From assembly GCF_007750395.1 (NCBI RefSeq), contig NZ_CP036281.1:347211-411210 (forward strand): a stretch of DNA of 64,000 bases, given 5' to 3'. Shown here in pieces: positions 28,198 to 36,226 of the stretch. This DNA is from Polystyrenella longa. Lineage in GTDB: Bacteria; Planctomycetota; Planctomycetia; Planctomycetales; Planctomycetaceae. The notes beneath the pieces are model-generated. The model was not told where the DNA came from and searched no databases. It was given only the letters and a program-made list of their open reading frames with translations. How positions within the stretch are numbered: the first letter of the stretch is position 1; every line of letters begins with the position of its first letter. Made by a program: the position numbers and the translations under genes.

Positions 28198-28658
28198 AAG
28201 GGCCACTTCTCGGCGAAGATTAATTCCTGTGGACAAGGAAGTTCGGAAGAGTTCGGGAATTCTTCAACTCGTCAGCTGAGTGTCGATTCTGTTCGTGTGT
28301 TCGGTCCCAAGCGTGCAGGATTCGGTAAAGTATCCGAGGAAGCTTAGCGGGATGCCGATCAATTCCATAAGCCGTAAAGGATTCCTCCCATCGTCGGTAG
28401 GGTGCAGTGTAAAACGGTGTTAGACATACTGAATCCCTCCCAAAGAAATGATGCTTGGTTATTACATATCGCCTCAACCGAGGATGGAGAAAAGTAGAAC
28501 ACCAACTTAAACAAATTTTCCAAAGCAGAGCCCGATCCCGGACCACTAGCGAAAATGAAACCAAACATCACCGGATCTTTTATTCTTTGTGACTTCGTGC
28601 CTTCGTGGTTCAAACCCAGTGACATCGGCAAAAACTGCATCGTCGGTGGTTCCTCACC
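28198..28658. other. Intergenic region, 461 bp, with a repeat copy
   Basis: No gene is supported in this convergent gap. A dispersed repeat (R4, reverse orientation) lies at 28586-28613, near the sulfatase 3' end. Confidence 0.4.
28586..28613 (-). repeat. Dispersed AACCACGAA-type repeat (copy R4)
   Basis: Read on the minus strand it gives TTTGAACCACGAAGGCACGA, then AGTCACAAA, close to R1 and R8. Confidence 0.55.
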
Positions 28659-30110
28659 TCACTTCTTATAATCGGGCCAGATGATCCGGTCCCGTTCCAC
28701 GCCGGGAGATTTCCAGTTGGGCCAGGTCGGGGTTTCGGTTTGGATTTCGGTGTAAAGCTGCTGCATCCGCTCTCGCATGTTCTGGAAGCGGTTCGGTTCG
28801 GCTTCTGAGAGATTTTCGCTTTCGTCGATGTCCTGTTTCAGGTTGTACAGCTCGAAGTCTTTCAGCTTGGCTTCCTTGAGAGAGCGAGTCCGTTCTTCCG
28901 TGATGTCGGCTCCCCCTCCAAAGTTGGGGCCTGTTAACGTCGCCAGCAGCTTCCAATCCCCCTCGCGCATCGCAACTTTCGTGGTCGATTGGGCAAAGTT
29001 GAAGTGCCAGTAGAGAGGCGTTTCTCGCTCGATAGGTTCGCCATTCAAGATGGGCAGAAAACTCGTACCGTCAATCGCGCGGTCGGTCGGGATGGGGGTT
29101 GCGGTGATGTCGCATAAGGTTGGAAGCACATCCACTCCACAGATCGGTTCGTCGCTGATTGTGCCGGCGGTCGTGTGACCGGGCCAGCGAAGAATACCGG
29201 GAACGCGAATACCGCCATCGTAAATGTGCCCCTTCTTCGCACGCAGCGGACCAGCCGAACCATGCGGATGAATGCCGGTGCGGGCAGGGCCGTTATCGCT
29301 GGTAAAGAGGACGAGAGTGTTATCCCGTAGCTTTAATTCATCGAGCTCCGTCATGAGTTGACCGAAGGCATCGTCCATTTGAGTGATGTTCCCATGATGG
29401 GCGGAATAGCTGGGGTCGTCCGACGGATAGAGCTTCGTGTATTTCTCGTCTGAAGCGATCGGTTCGTGAGGTTCATGGAAGCAGACATACAGAAAGAAAG
29501 GTTTTTCCTGGTCTCGCCCTTCACGCAGCCAGCGAGCCGCTTCGTCGGCGACGATCAGTGCGGAGTAACCTTCGGTCCGTCCGACTTCCTGTCCGTTACG
29601 AACAAAGTTATCGGGGTTATGGTGATTCGGCAGCGCGTTGTTCTGGGTCGAGAACCAATGATCGAAACCATGATCGCCCGGTTGCGGTTGCTCGGGCATG
29701 TTGAACATTCCGTTCATGTGCCACTTGCCACTGTGGCAGGTACTGTAACCTGCCTTGCGCAATAACGTCGCAATGGTTAGTTCGCTGGCACGGACATGCA
29801 TGGGGGAGAGATACGGTATCCAGTTATGCACCCCGACTCGCGTCGGCGTACGGCCAGTCATCAGCCCTGTTCGCGAAGGGGAACAATTCGGATGAGCGGC
29901 GTAACAACTGATGAATCGCAGTCCTTCGTTGGCGAACTGGTCGAGATGCGGTGTAAAGACTTCCTCATTCCCATAGCAAGCGAGATCACCGTAGCCGAGG
30001 TCATCAGCAAGAACGACGACGATGTTCGGTCGCTCGGCGGCAGAGAGGTCGGAGGACGAACAGAGGAGCGTGCATACAATGAGATAAGAGAGAACTAGGC
30101 GAGAGTACAT
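28659..30110 (-). CDS. Secreted sulfatase
   Basis: The 483-residue product has a signal peptide (about 1-25) and a sulfatase domain of the alkaline phosphatase superfamily: VVVLADDLGYGDLACYGN (metal-binding Asp pair near 36-37), and NCSPSRTGLMTGR with Cys76 in the C-x-P-S-R motif converted to formylglycine. LFTSDNGP supplies the second metal-site pair. It should hydrolyse sulfate esters, probably on marine polysaccharides, outside the cytoplasm. Planctomycetes carry many such genes. No anaerobic sulfatase-maturating enzyme is encoded nearby. Substrate unknown. Confidence 0.92.
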   Translation of the reverse strand: MYSRLVLSYLIVCTLLCSSSDLSAAERPNIVVVLADDLGYGDLACYGNEEVFTPHLDQFANEGLRFISCYAAHPNCSPSRTGLMTGRTPTRVGVHNWIPYLSPMHVRASELTIATLLRKAGYSTCHSGKWHMNGMFNMPEQPQPGDHGFDHWFSTQNNALPNHHNPDNFVRNGQEVGRTEGYSALIVADEAARWLREGRDQEKPFFLYVCFHEPHEPIASDEKYTKLYPSDDPSYSAHHGNITQMDDAFGQLMTELDELKLRDNTLVLFTSDNGPARTGIHPHGSAGPLRAKKGHIYDGGIRVPGILRWPGHTTAGTISDEPICGVDVLPTLCDITATPIPTDRAIDGTSFLPILNGEPIERETPLYWHFNFAQSTTKVAMREGDWKLLATLTGPNFGGGADITEERTRSLKEAKLKDFELYNLKQDIDESENLSEAEPNRFQNMRERMQQLYTEIQTETPTWPNWKSPGVERDRIIWPDYKK

Positions 30111-30169
30111 GATCGCAGAATCTCCAGGAGTGAAAACGCCAGTAGAGTAGGGTGAACACGGATATTTAT

Positions 30170-30200
30170 TAAACCACGAAATTCACCGATTTGCACGGAA
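30170..30200 (+). repeat. Dispersed AACCACGAA-type repeat (copy R5)
   Basis: AAACCACGAAATTCACCGAT and TTGCACGGAA, preceded at 30154 by GAACACGGAT, the tail seen in R3. It lies between divergently transcribed sulfatase and glycosyltransferase genes. Confidence 0.5.
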
Positions 30201-30304
30201 AGAGGAGCGGATTCGATTAGCAACGTTCAGTTTCCCGCCGTCGAAGGTTTTGTTAAAAGGGGAGAACGCCGTGAAATACAGGATGCCTCTTTTTTAGGAT
30301 CGGG

Positions 30305-31588
30305 ATGAAACTTCTGCTGCTTTCCATTGGGACCCGGGGTGATGTGGAACCCTTCATCTATCTGGGCGAATTATTGACCTCGGCCGGCCATGATGTCGTT
30401 TGTGTTTTCCCCGAACAGTTCCGTGAGATCACCGAACAAACGGGACTTCGGTTTGTGAGCCTGGGGCCGGAACTAGTCGACCTGATGCACAGTAAAGAAG
30501 CGAAAGCAGCTGTGGGAGGGGGCGGATCGCTGCTGCGGAAAGTGATCTCCTACTTGCGGCTGGCTTGGGTTACTCGACATCTCCAGAAAGAAGCGGCCTT
30601 CCGGCAACGGGATGTCATTGAAGCTGAGCAACCTGATCGTGTGGTGCATAACTTCGTCGCCTTGTATCCCGTTCTCTGGGGACTTGCTCACGATCAGCAG
30701 ACGGTGATGATCAGCCCGATTCCCTATATTCTTCATCCCACCCACGATCATGCGCATATTGGAATGGGAGAGGATCGAGGCCGTTGGATAAACAGAGCGA
30801 CTTATCGCTTTGCTCTCTTTTTGGGAACGATGGGATTGTGGATGATGGCGGGGTGGCTGGGAATGCGAGCGCATAGTATGTGGGCACGGGGAAGTTGGAA
30901 GAGGATCCATCGCCAGCTCTTTCGGAACCAGACGGTTTTTATGGTTTCGCCATCACTGTTTGCTCGCCCGTCCTACTGGCCGCCTGAGGCGCATGTGCTT
31001 GGGTATCACGCCCGGAATAAAAAACAACATTGGGATCCCTCGCCCGAACTATTGGCATTTATGGAACGCCATGCGGACTCACGCATATTACTCATGACCT
31101 TCGGTAGCATGACGAACCCGGATCCCGAGGGGAAAACTCGGATGATCGTGGAGACATTGCAGGAACAAAACCAACCAGCGATTTTATGTACGAGTGCGGG
31201 AGGGTTGGTTGAACCGGCGGAGTATGATCACGAACTGATTCATATTGCCGAACAAATTCCCTACGACTGGCTGTTGGACCATGTCCACGCAGTGGTTCAT
31301 CACGGTGGTTCCGGCACGACGCATCTTGCGCTGAAGCATGGCTGTGCCGCGATGATCATCCCGCACGTGATTGACCAGTACATGTGGAATCAATTGGTCC
31401 ACGATTCCGGTGCCGGCCCCCTGGGCATGTCGATTCGTACTTTCACGCAACAGAAATTCGCCACAAAGCTGACCGACCTGATGTCGAACGATTCCTACAA
31501 GAGGAAAGCAGAAGAGCTGGCGAAGCAGATGCAGGCGGAAGACTTCCGTGACGAGTTATTGCACGCGATTGTGGATGGGGTAGATTGA
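30305..31588 (+). CDS. UGT/MGT-like glycosyltransferase (GT1/GT28 type)
   Basis: The 427-residue GT-B enzyme begins LLLSIGTRGDVEPFIYLGE, the usual N-terminal acceptor-domain motif, and near the end has VVHHGGSGTTHLALKHG and PHVIDQYMWNQLV, the nucleotide-sugar binding signature of UDP-glycosyltransferases and sterol/rhamnosyl transferases. It should glycosylate a lipid or small molecule. An amphipathic hydrophobic segment (about 160-190) may bind the membrane. AGGA lies 5 nt before the ATG. Acceptor unknown. Confidence 0.85.
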   Translation: MKLLLLSIGTRGDVEPFIYLGELLTSAGHDVVCVFPEQFREITEQTGLRFVSLGPELVDLMHSKEAKAAVGGGGSLLRKVISYLRLAWVTRHLQKEAAFRQRDVIEAEQPDRVVHNFVALYPVLWGLAHDQQTVMISPIPYILHPTHDHAHIGMGEDRGRWINRATYRFALFLGTMGLWMMAGWLGMRAHSMWARGSWKRIHRQLFRNQTVFMVSPSLFARPSYWPPEAHVLGYHARNKKQHWDPSPELLAFMERHADSRILLMTFGSMTNPDPEGKTRMIVETLQEQNQPAILCTSAGGLVEPAEYDHELIHIAEQIPYDWLLDHVHAVVHHGGSGTTHLALKHGCAAMIIPHVIDQYMWNQLVHDSGAGPLGMSIRTFTQQKFATKLTDLMSNDSYKRKAEELAKQMQAEDFRDELLHAIVDGVD

Positions 31589-31593
31589 TTCGG

Positions 31594-31791
31594 GAACCAC
31601 GAAGGAAACGAAAGAGCACGAAAAAAGTGCCCGAGGTAGAGGCCATAGAGGGCTAAGATTTCAAATCGGCATGTTATCATCGAGCGGTCCATGTTTCTCA
31701 ATATTCCTTAACAAGAGCAGACACGATCTCGTTCCCAACCATCTGAAGTCCGTAAAACTTTTCATGGCTCTTTCGTGTACATCGGGGTTCC
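31594..31791. repeat. MITE-like inverted-repeat element (copies R6 and R7)
   Basis: A 198-bp intergenic segment bounded by imperfect terminal inverted repeats of about 30 bp: 31594-31623 (GAACCACGAAGGAAACGAAA...) and 31761-31791 (inverse). I count roughly 24 matches in 30. The ends belong to the dispersed AACCAC family. It carries no open gene. Confidence 0.5.
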
Positions 31792-31800
31792 CAGAGAAGC

Positions 31801-33030
31801 CTAAGCCATGATTGATTCCATCTGGTCCATGGAGGCGAGGACTTCGTCGGTGACCTGAGCCCAGCGGTTGAGAACGTCGTCGGAGAGCCCTTCGATGTAA
31901 GCCTGCCACTTTTCGTCAAGGATTTCGCCGCTTGTATAGGGGGCTCTGTGTGAGGCGATGATGTTGGCGAAGCTGACGATGCCGGAGATGGAAAACCGGA
32001 TGCTATCGTTGCCGAGTGGCAGGTGGTGGAAAATGACGGCATCGATCAATGACTGGGGTAGTCCCCAGACGCCTAACAGGTAACCACCCACTTCGGCATG
32101 GGTGACCTCGTGCAATTCTTTTTCTGCTTCGTAGAAAGAGCAGTTCTTCTCGGTAGCGAGTTCTTTGACCTGTTTGAAAACATCGGGAAGCTGCACTAAT
32201 AAAACTGTTTTTCCAATATCATGCAGGAGTCCCGCGGAGAAAGCTTCATTTGCCAATGCCCGATTTCGAGTTTCTTCCAGAGTGAACTTCTGAGCGAGAC
32301 GTGCCGTTAGCAGGGAATGGTTGATGATTTCCGTTAGCAAATTTTGATCAACAGACTTGGAACTCTGGAACGGCTTGAATATTTGAGAACTCAACACCAT
32401 GGAGCAAAGGTTCTCCAGCCCCAACAGGGTAATTGCCTGGGAGATTGAGGTGATCTGCTGGCTGAATCCGAAGAAGGACGAGTTCATCATCTGGAGAATC
32501 TTCGCCGTCATGGCGACATCCTGACTGACAATCCGGACGGCATCTTTCAGTGAACCGTCGTTGTCGATGCATTGCCGCAGTTCCTGATACAGGCTGGGCA
32601 GGCTGGGGAGTGAACCGAGCTTGGTAATGAAAGGACGAATGTGTTCGTCAATGGTCAATTCACGTTGTTTGAGAGCCTGAGTAATGAGCTGCACAAGTAC
32701 ATCGGCGTCCCACGGTTTCGCGAAGACCTGATGTGTGTAGGCGAGTGCGCGACCGAGTGATTCGCTATCGGAATAACCCGAGAGAATAAACCGAATCGTG
32801 TCGGGGAAACGGGTGGCGACTACTTTCATGAAGCTGGCCCCGTCCATCTGCGGCATCCGCATGTCACTGATGATGGCATCACACGGATGTTCTTCGAGCT
32901 TTTTCAGGGCTTCGTCTGCCGAGAGAAAAAAGTGCAGATCCCAATCGCGGACTTTCCGGCGGAGCGCACGACGTAGCCCGTCGAGGACGTTTTGTTCATC
33001 ATCTACAAAAAATACGGTCGGTTGTTTCAT
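31801..33030 (-). CDS. Receiver-HDOD domain response regulator
   Basis: The 409-residue product has an N-terminal receiver domain (about 4-120; D10/D11, phospho-acceptor D56 in ISDMRMPQMDG) and a C-terminal HDOD domain (about 140-345) with an intact HD-like signature GLLHDIGKTVLL, then a helical tail. Receiver-HDOD proteins are linked to signalling and motility control and usually lack hydrolase activity; here the HD residues are present, so activity cannot be excluded. The start at ATG 33030 is set by AGGAG 6 nt upstream; the frame runs to 33372 but without homology. No partner kinase is adjacent. Confidence 0.88.
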   Translation of the reverse strand: MKQPTVFFVDDEQNVLDGLRRALRRKVRDWDLHFFLSADEALKKLEEHPCDAIISDMRMPQMDGASFMKVVATRFPDTIRFILSGYSDSESLGRALAYTHQVFAKPWDADVLVQLITQALKQRELTIDEHIRPFITKLGSLPSLPSLYQELRQCIDNDGSLKDAVRIVSQDVAMTAKILQMMNSSFFGFSQQITSISQAITLLGLENLCSMVLSSQIFKPFQSSKSVDQNLLTEIINHSLLTARLAQKFTLEETRNRALANEAFSAGLLHDIGKTVLLVQLPDVFKQVKELATEKNCSFYEAEKELHEVTHAEVGGYLLGVWGLPQSLIDAVIFHHLPLGNDSIRFSISGIVSFANIIASHRAPYTSGEILDEKWQAYIEGLSDDVLNRWAQVTDEVLASMDQMESIMA

Positions 33031-33036
33031 CGCGAA

Positions 33037-33041
33037 CTCCT
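33037..33041 (-). promoter_or_regulatory. Ribosome binding site of the receiver-HDOD gene
   Basis: AGGAG on the minus strand, 6 nt before the ATG at 33030. It decides the start against 114 extra in-frame codons upstream. Confidence 0.75.
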
Positions 33042-33277
33042 GTACGGTGACAGGTGGGGAAAAGCTAATATTGTTGGGATGACCATCAGATCTCTCTACC
33101 TGTAAGCTAGTTTCCCGATGACGGTCAGCCGACGAGACCTTCAACGAGGACAAAAACTTCTGCGAGTTGAAAGACGCGTGGCACCGCCTGGGGCGGTTGT
33201 AGGGGTTGGTGTCTGCGTGAATTGCGGAGTCTGGTGGATGTGCCATGTGAAAGGACCGCCTGTCAGAATGCTGCACC

Positions 33278-33306
33278 TTGGCCTCTGGGGGACAGACTCG
33301 TATAAT
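33278..33306 (+). promoter_or_regulatory. Sigma70-type promoter of the thioredoxin-like gene
   Basis: TTGGCC (33278-33283) and a perfect TATAAT (33301-33306) are 17 bp apart. The transcription start would be near 33313, some 65-80 nt before the coding start. Confidence 0.55.
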
Positions 33307-33378
33307 ACCCAAACGGCTGCGGCCAAGATTTTTTGACCTCCGCGCGGAAAAGCGGCTACTTCGGATTACCAAACATAC

Positions 33379-34008
33379 GTGAGCGAATTGATGTTTAAAG
33401 AATACAAATGGGAAATGCTCCTGATCTTCGTTAGTGTAGCGGCGTTAGGCGTGACGCTCGGATATCTGATCGAACAGTCCGGTCCGATCGATCGACCAGA
33501 AGATGGTCTGGCCGTGGGCAATGTGGCTCCCCCTATCGAGGCCACGGCCTGGATCAACGGCACTCCTCCGTCGGCTGAAAAACTGGAAGGGCAGGTGATT
33601 GTCGTCGATTTCTGGGCCTCTTATTGTTACCCCTGTCGATTCGTTGCCCCACAGTTGGTGGAAGCCCACAAGAAGTACAAGGACAAGGTTTACTTCATCG
33701 GGTTAACGGCGGAAGGGGCGGACCGTTTGGATGACATCAACGACTTCGTTAAAGACCACGAGATGGTCTGGCCCAATGGGTATGGGCAGAAAGCGCGGGA
33801 TACTGTTATCGCGTATGAATCGAATCTTATTCCCGAGATGTTTATTATTGGCCGCGACGGCAAAATTGTCTGGAACCATAATTCGCAAGGAACGATTATA
33901 GACGGGATTGAACTCGCCCTGAATGCGCCCACGCCAACACAAGAGTCTGACGAGCAGTCAGAAGAAGAGGTTCAGGCAACGGCACCCGCGACTACAGATC
34001 GCGAATAG
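33379..34008 (+). CDS. Membrane-anchored thioredoxin-like (TlpA/ResA-type) protein
   Basis: The 209-residue product has an N-terminal membrane anchor (about 12-30) and a thioredoxin fold (about 48-180) with the redox motif FWASYCYPCRF (Cys83, Cys86) and the cis-Pro loop LIPEMFIIGRDGK. The Trp before the first Cys is replaced by Tyr, and the dipeptide is Tyr-Pro instead of Gly-Pro. A Ser/Glu/Thr-rich tail closes the protein. It probably reduces or isomerises disulfides outside the membrane, for example in cytochrome c maturation (inference). Start may be GTG 33379 or ATG 33391. Its 3' end overlaps the convergent gene at 33992 by 17 bp. Confidence 0.85.
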   Translation: MSELMFKEYKWEMLLIFVSVAALGVTLGYLIEQSGPIDRPEDGLAVGNVAPPIEATAWINGTPPSAEKLEGQVIVVDFWASYCYPCRFVAPQLVEAHKKYKDKVYFIGLTAEGADRLDDINDFVKDHEMVWPNGYGQKARDTVIAYESNLIPEMFIIGRDGKIVWNHNSQGTIIDGIELALNAPTPTQESDEQSEEEVQATAPATTDRE

Positions 34009-34417
34009 TCGCGCGAGCGATCGGTTCCTGTTGGTGACGACGCTGAATCAGGTGGATCTCAAGTTGCTCATAGAGCGACAAGTCCTGGTGCTCATCGCAA
34101 AGTTGCTGAATGCGATCGACGGACTTTTGGAACAAGGCCTCATCCTGCGGATCGAAGGTGACGGTCACGAGGACGCGCAGCACGACGGGCTTCTCTTCGT
34201 CGTTCAGTCGCTCCTGTCCTCCCTGTACGAGCGGACGCGATTCCGGAAACTCCACTGCCAGGGCTTCGGTCAGATCTCGAAAGGGCCGCGTTTTGATCTC
34301 GAAATAAACCCACAGCGTTCCCACCATCAGTATCCCGAAACCGAACATCATCAGAACGACCCGAGGGCCAGTGATAAACGGGGCTCTGGGTTCAGGATGT
34401 TCTACTGTATCGGACAT
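33992..34417 (-). CDS. Small single-span membrane protein, unknown
   Basis: The 141-residue product has one membrane helix (about 20-42, VVLMMFGFGILMVGTLWVYF) and a charged, soluble C-terminal domain with alternating hydrophobic residues (VVLRVLVTVTFDPQDEALF). No family was recognised. It converges on the thioredoxin-like gene with a 17-bp overlap of the 3' ends. Function unknown. Confidence 0.6.
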   Translation of the reverse strand: MSDTVEHPEPRAPFITGPRVVLMMFGFGILMVGTLWVYFEIKTRPFRDLTEALAVEFPESRPLVQGGQERLNDEEKPVVLRVLVTVTFDPQDEALFQKSVDRIQQLCDEHQDLSLYEQLEIHLIQRRHQQEPIARATIRDL

Positions 34418-34589
34418 AGGTGAGAAGTCTCCGGCAGGATTGATAGCATTCCTGCCCAGATAAGAGTCGACGAAGTATTACGGGATGTCCCTAATGATAC
34501 TCGTAAGGACAGACGTCGTCGAACCCACCGACTAATTTCGCTAAGCAAGAACTAAACAGAATAGGAAAGCGGCTGAACGTCTGACGGAA

Positions 34590-35129
34590 TCATCTTTCCC
34601 GTTCCAGCCTGATGATTCGATCGACGGTTCCTTCTGTCGCAAACACCAGGCGATAGGTCCCCAAATCTCGAGTAGGCACCGCCAGGTATTGATGAACGCC
34701 GGATGTCCTCAGTTTCTTTTCGTCCAGATCCAGTTCTAGTTCATCCTCGTTAGTCGACTCCTCAGTCGAGTAAGTGATTTCATACAAATGATGTTGAGGG
34801 CTAGTAGTATCTGTTACTCTCTTGAGATTAATTCCTCGGTAGGGGTAGTATGCTGCGGTCGAGAAGGTGATATCGCCAAATAGATTGACTCGGCACTGAT
34901 TTTCATCCGCCTGCATTGATCCAGATCCTCCTTTTTCGTTCAGCCGGACTTGGAGACGAAATTCGTGTGTACTGCCATGAGGCGGAGTAAGGTAACCCGA
35001 ACTCAAAAAGAGTTCTTCTTTAGGATTTGGGGTAGCCGGGGGTTCTGCCTTAAGTAAACCTGTGCCCAGCAACAATGCTGTACCCCATGCGAACATAAAC
35101 AGGAAAGTTAAACAAACTCGACGTACCAT
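34590..35129 (-). CDS. Secreted hypothetical protein
   Basis: The 179-residue product begins with a signal peptide (about 1-29, ending LKAEPP). The mature part is beta-rich, with many charged residues and an acidic segment STEESTNEDELELDLDEKK. No domain was recognised. The start at ATG 35129 is supported by GGGAG 7 nt upstream; another ATG lies at 35135. It is flanked by gene-poor sequence and may be monocistronic. Confidence 0.6.
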   Translation of the reverse strand: MVRRVCLTFLFMFAWGTALLLGTGLLKAEPPATPNPKEELFLSSGYLTPPHGSTHEFRLQVRLNEKGGSGSMQADENQCRVNLFGDITFSTAAYYPYRGINLKRVTDTTSPQHHLYEITYSTEESTNEDELELDLDEKKLRTSGVHQYLAVPTRDLGTYRLVFATEGTVDRIIRLERER

Positions 35130-35450
35130 GACCATTCTCCCTACTGAATTGATTGAGAAAGGATAACCCCAATGAGGTTTGAGGGTTACACGAAGTTGCT
35201 CGCTGACTTACTGAGTAGAAGGCTCAACAGTTTCCAGAAAGAGATCAAACTTGGGATCTCAGACGTGGCGATAACTGATTTAGTTCCCTGCTATTTTCTG
35301 TTTACGAGAGAATATTGAGTAGCGGTAAATCCCTCAATAAATTTCGCTGTAAATGAGGGTTTACGGAAACTGTCAGCCGAGAGGAGTAAGTTGATATGAG
35401 AGAAATGCTGTCGTTCGACAAGCTGACTCCAGAGATGCCAAACTTCGCAC
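35130..35450. other. Intergenic region, 321 bp
   Basis: It carries an imperfect hairpin GTAAATCCCTCA (35324-35335) with TGAGGGTTTAC (35354-35364, one base missing) and, 17 nt further, AGGAG (35382-35386) 9 nt before an ATG at 35396. That ATG opens an 83-codon frame, mostly antisense to the MT-A70 gene (see findings). No other gene is supported. Confidence 0.4.
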
Positions 35451-36059
35451 TCACTCACCGCGGTAACCTGGTGCCACTCGTTTGGTCTCTTTGTATGTTT
35501 CTATTTCGTTGCCCCATTGGTGCCAGCCGGCGACTTTTTCGCGGGCGAATAATTCCAGGTAAGGGCCGGGGCTGCAGGATTCGACGAGGCCGTAGAACTC
35601 GTCCGGTTTGCGGGAGTGTTCTCGCTTGCGGGTGGAAAGCAGGTTAACCTGACGTCGACCGGGGGCAAGGGTTCGCAGTTTGCCTCGAACACCAAATAGA
35701 ACGAGTTCCGTGACATTGCGGAAGTAAAAACCGACACCGCGACCATCGGGGCCGCCATCTTTGCGGATCTTGTACCAGACCAGGTTTGTCTTGTACTTGA
35801 AGCCCCACGCCTCCATCACATCCAGTCCCTCTTTCAGCAGTGCGTTCGGGACCCACATATAGAGGTGCGATTGATCTTCGGCATGCGCAGCGACGGGCAT
35901 GTCGCAAATCTCTTGCAAGGTCATCGTGGGATAACGCTTCAGGCGGCCATGTTCGGGGGCGACTTTGCCGGTGCGGTTTTGGAACTGCCACGGTGGATCG
36001 GCCAGGATCGTGCTGAACTTCGAATCGATACCGGGTAAACCGGTGGGAGTATCAGACAT
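35451..36059 (-). CDS. MT-A70 family adenine N6-methyltransferase
   Basis: The 202-residue product has the class-beta N6-adenine methyltransferase motif ADPPWQF near residue 21, and the MT-A70 layout (YPTMTLQEICDMP, HLYMWVPNALLKEGLDVMEAWGFKYKTNLVW, and a C-terminal KPDEFYGLVESCSPGPYLELFARE). It should methylate adenine N6 in DNA, or possibly RNA. No restriction endonuclease or specificity gene is adjacent, so it is an orphan methyltransferase. The ATG at 36059 gives a family-length protein; longer in-frame starts reach 36134. Confidence 0.88.
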   Translation of the reverse strand: MSDTPTGLPGIDSKFSTILADPPWQFQNRTGKVAPEHGRLKRYPTMTLQEICDMPVAAHAEDQSHLYMWVPNALLKEGLDVMEAWGFKYKTNLVWYKIRKDGGPDGRGVGFYFRNVTELVLFGVRGKLRTLAPGRRQVNLLSTRKREHSRKPDEFYGLVESCSPGPYLELFAREKVAGWHQWGNEIETYKETKRVAPGYRGE

Positions 36060-36226
36060 GGAATCAGAACAGTAGCAGGAGAGGAAACGAACGGGCGATC
36101 TTCGGGCCATGATCATAGCAGAAGTGTTCGTCACTGTAAGCGCGAACGAGAGTTGATTAAACCACCCGAATGATTCAGGAACTCGCTGAGCATTATCTAC
36201 TGAGATTGATTACCACGAAGAAACTG

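Larger units (their letters stand above)
33031..33378. other. Divergent intergenic region, 348 bp
   Basis: It separates the receiver-HDOD gene (minus) from the thioredoxin-like gene (plus). It holds a ribosome binding site for the former (33037-33041) and a promoter for the latter (33278-33306). No gene is supported in between. Confidence 0.45.
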
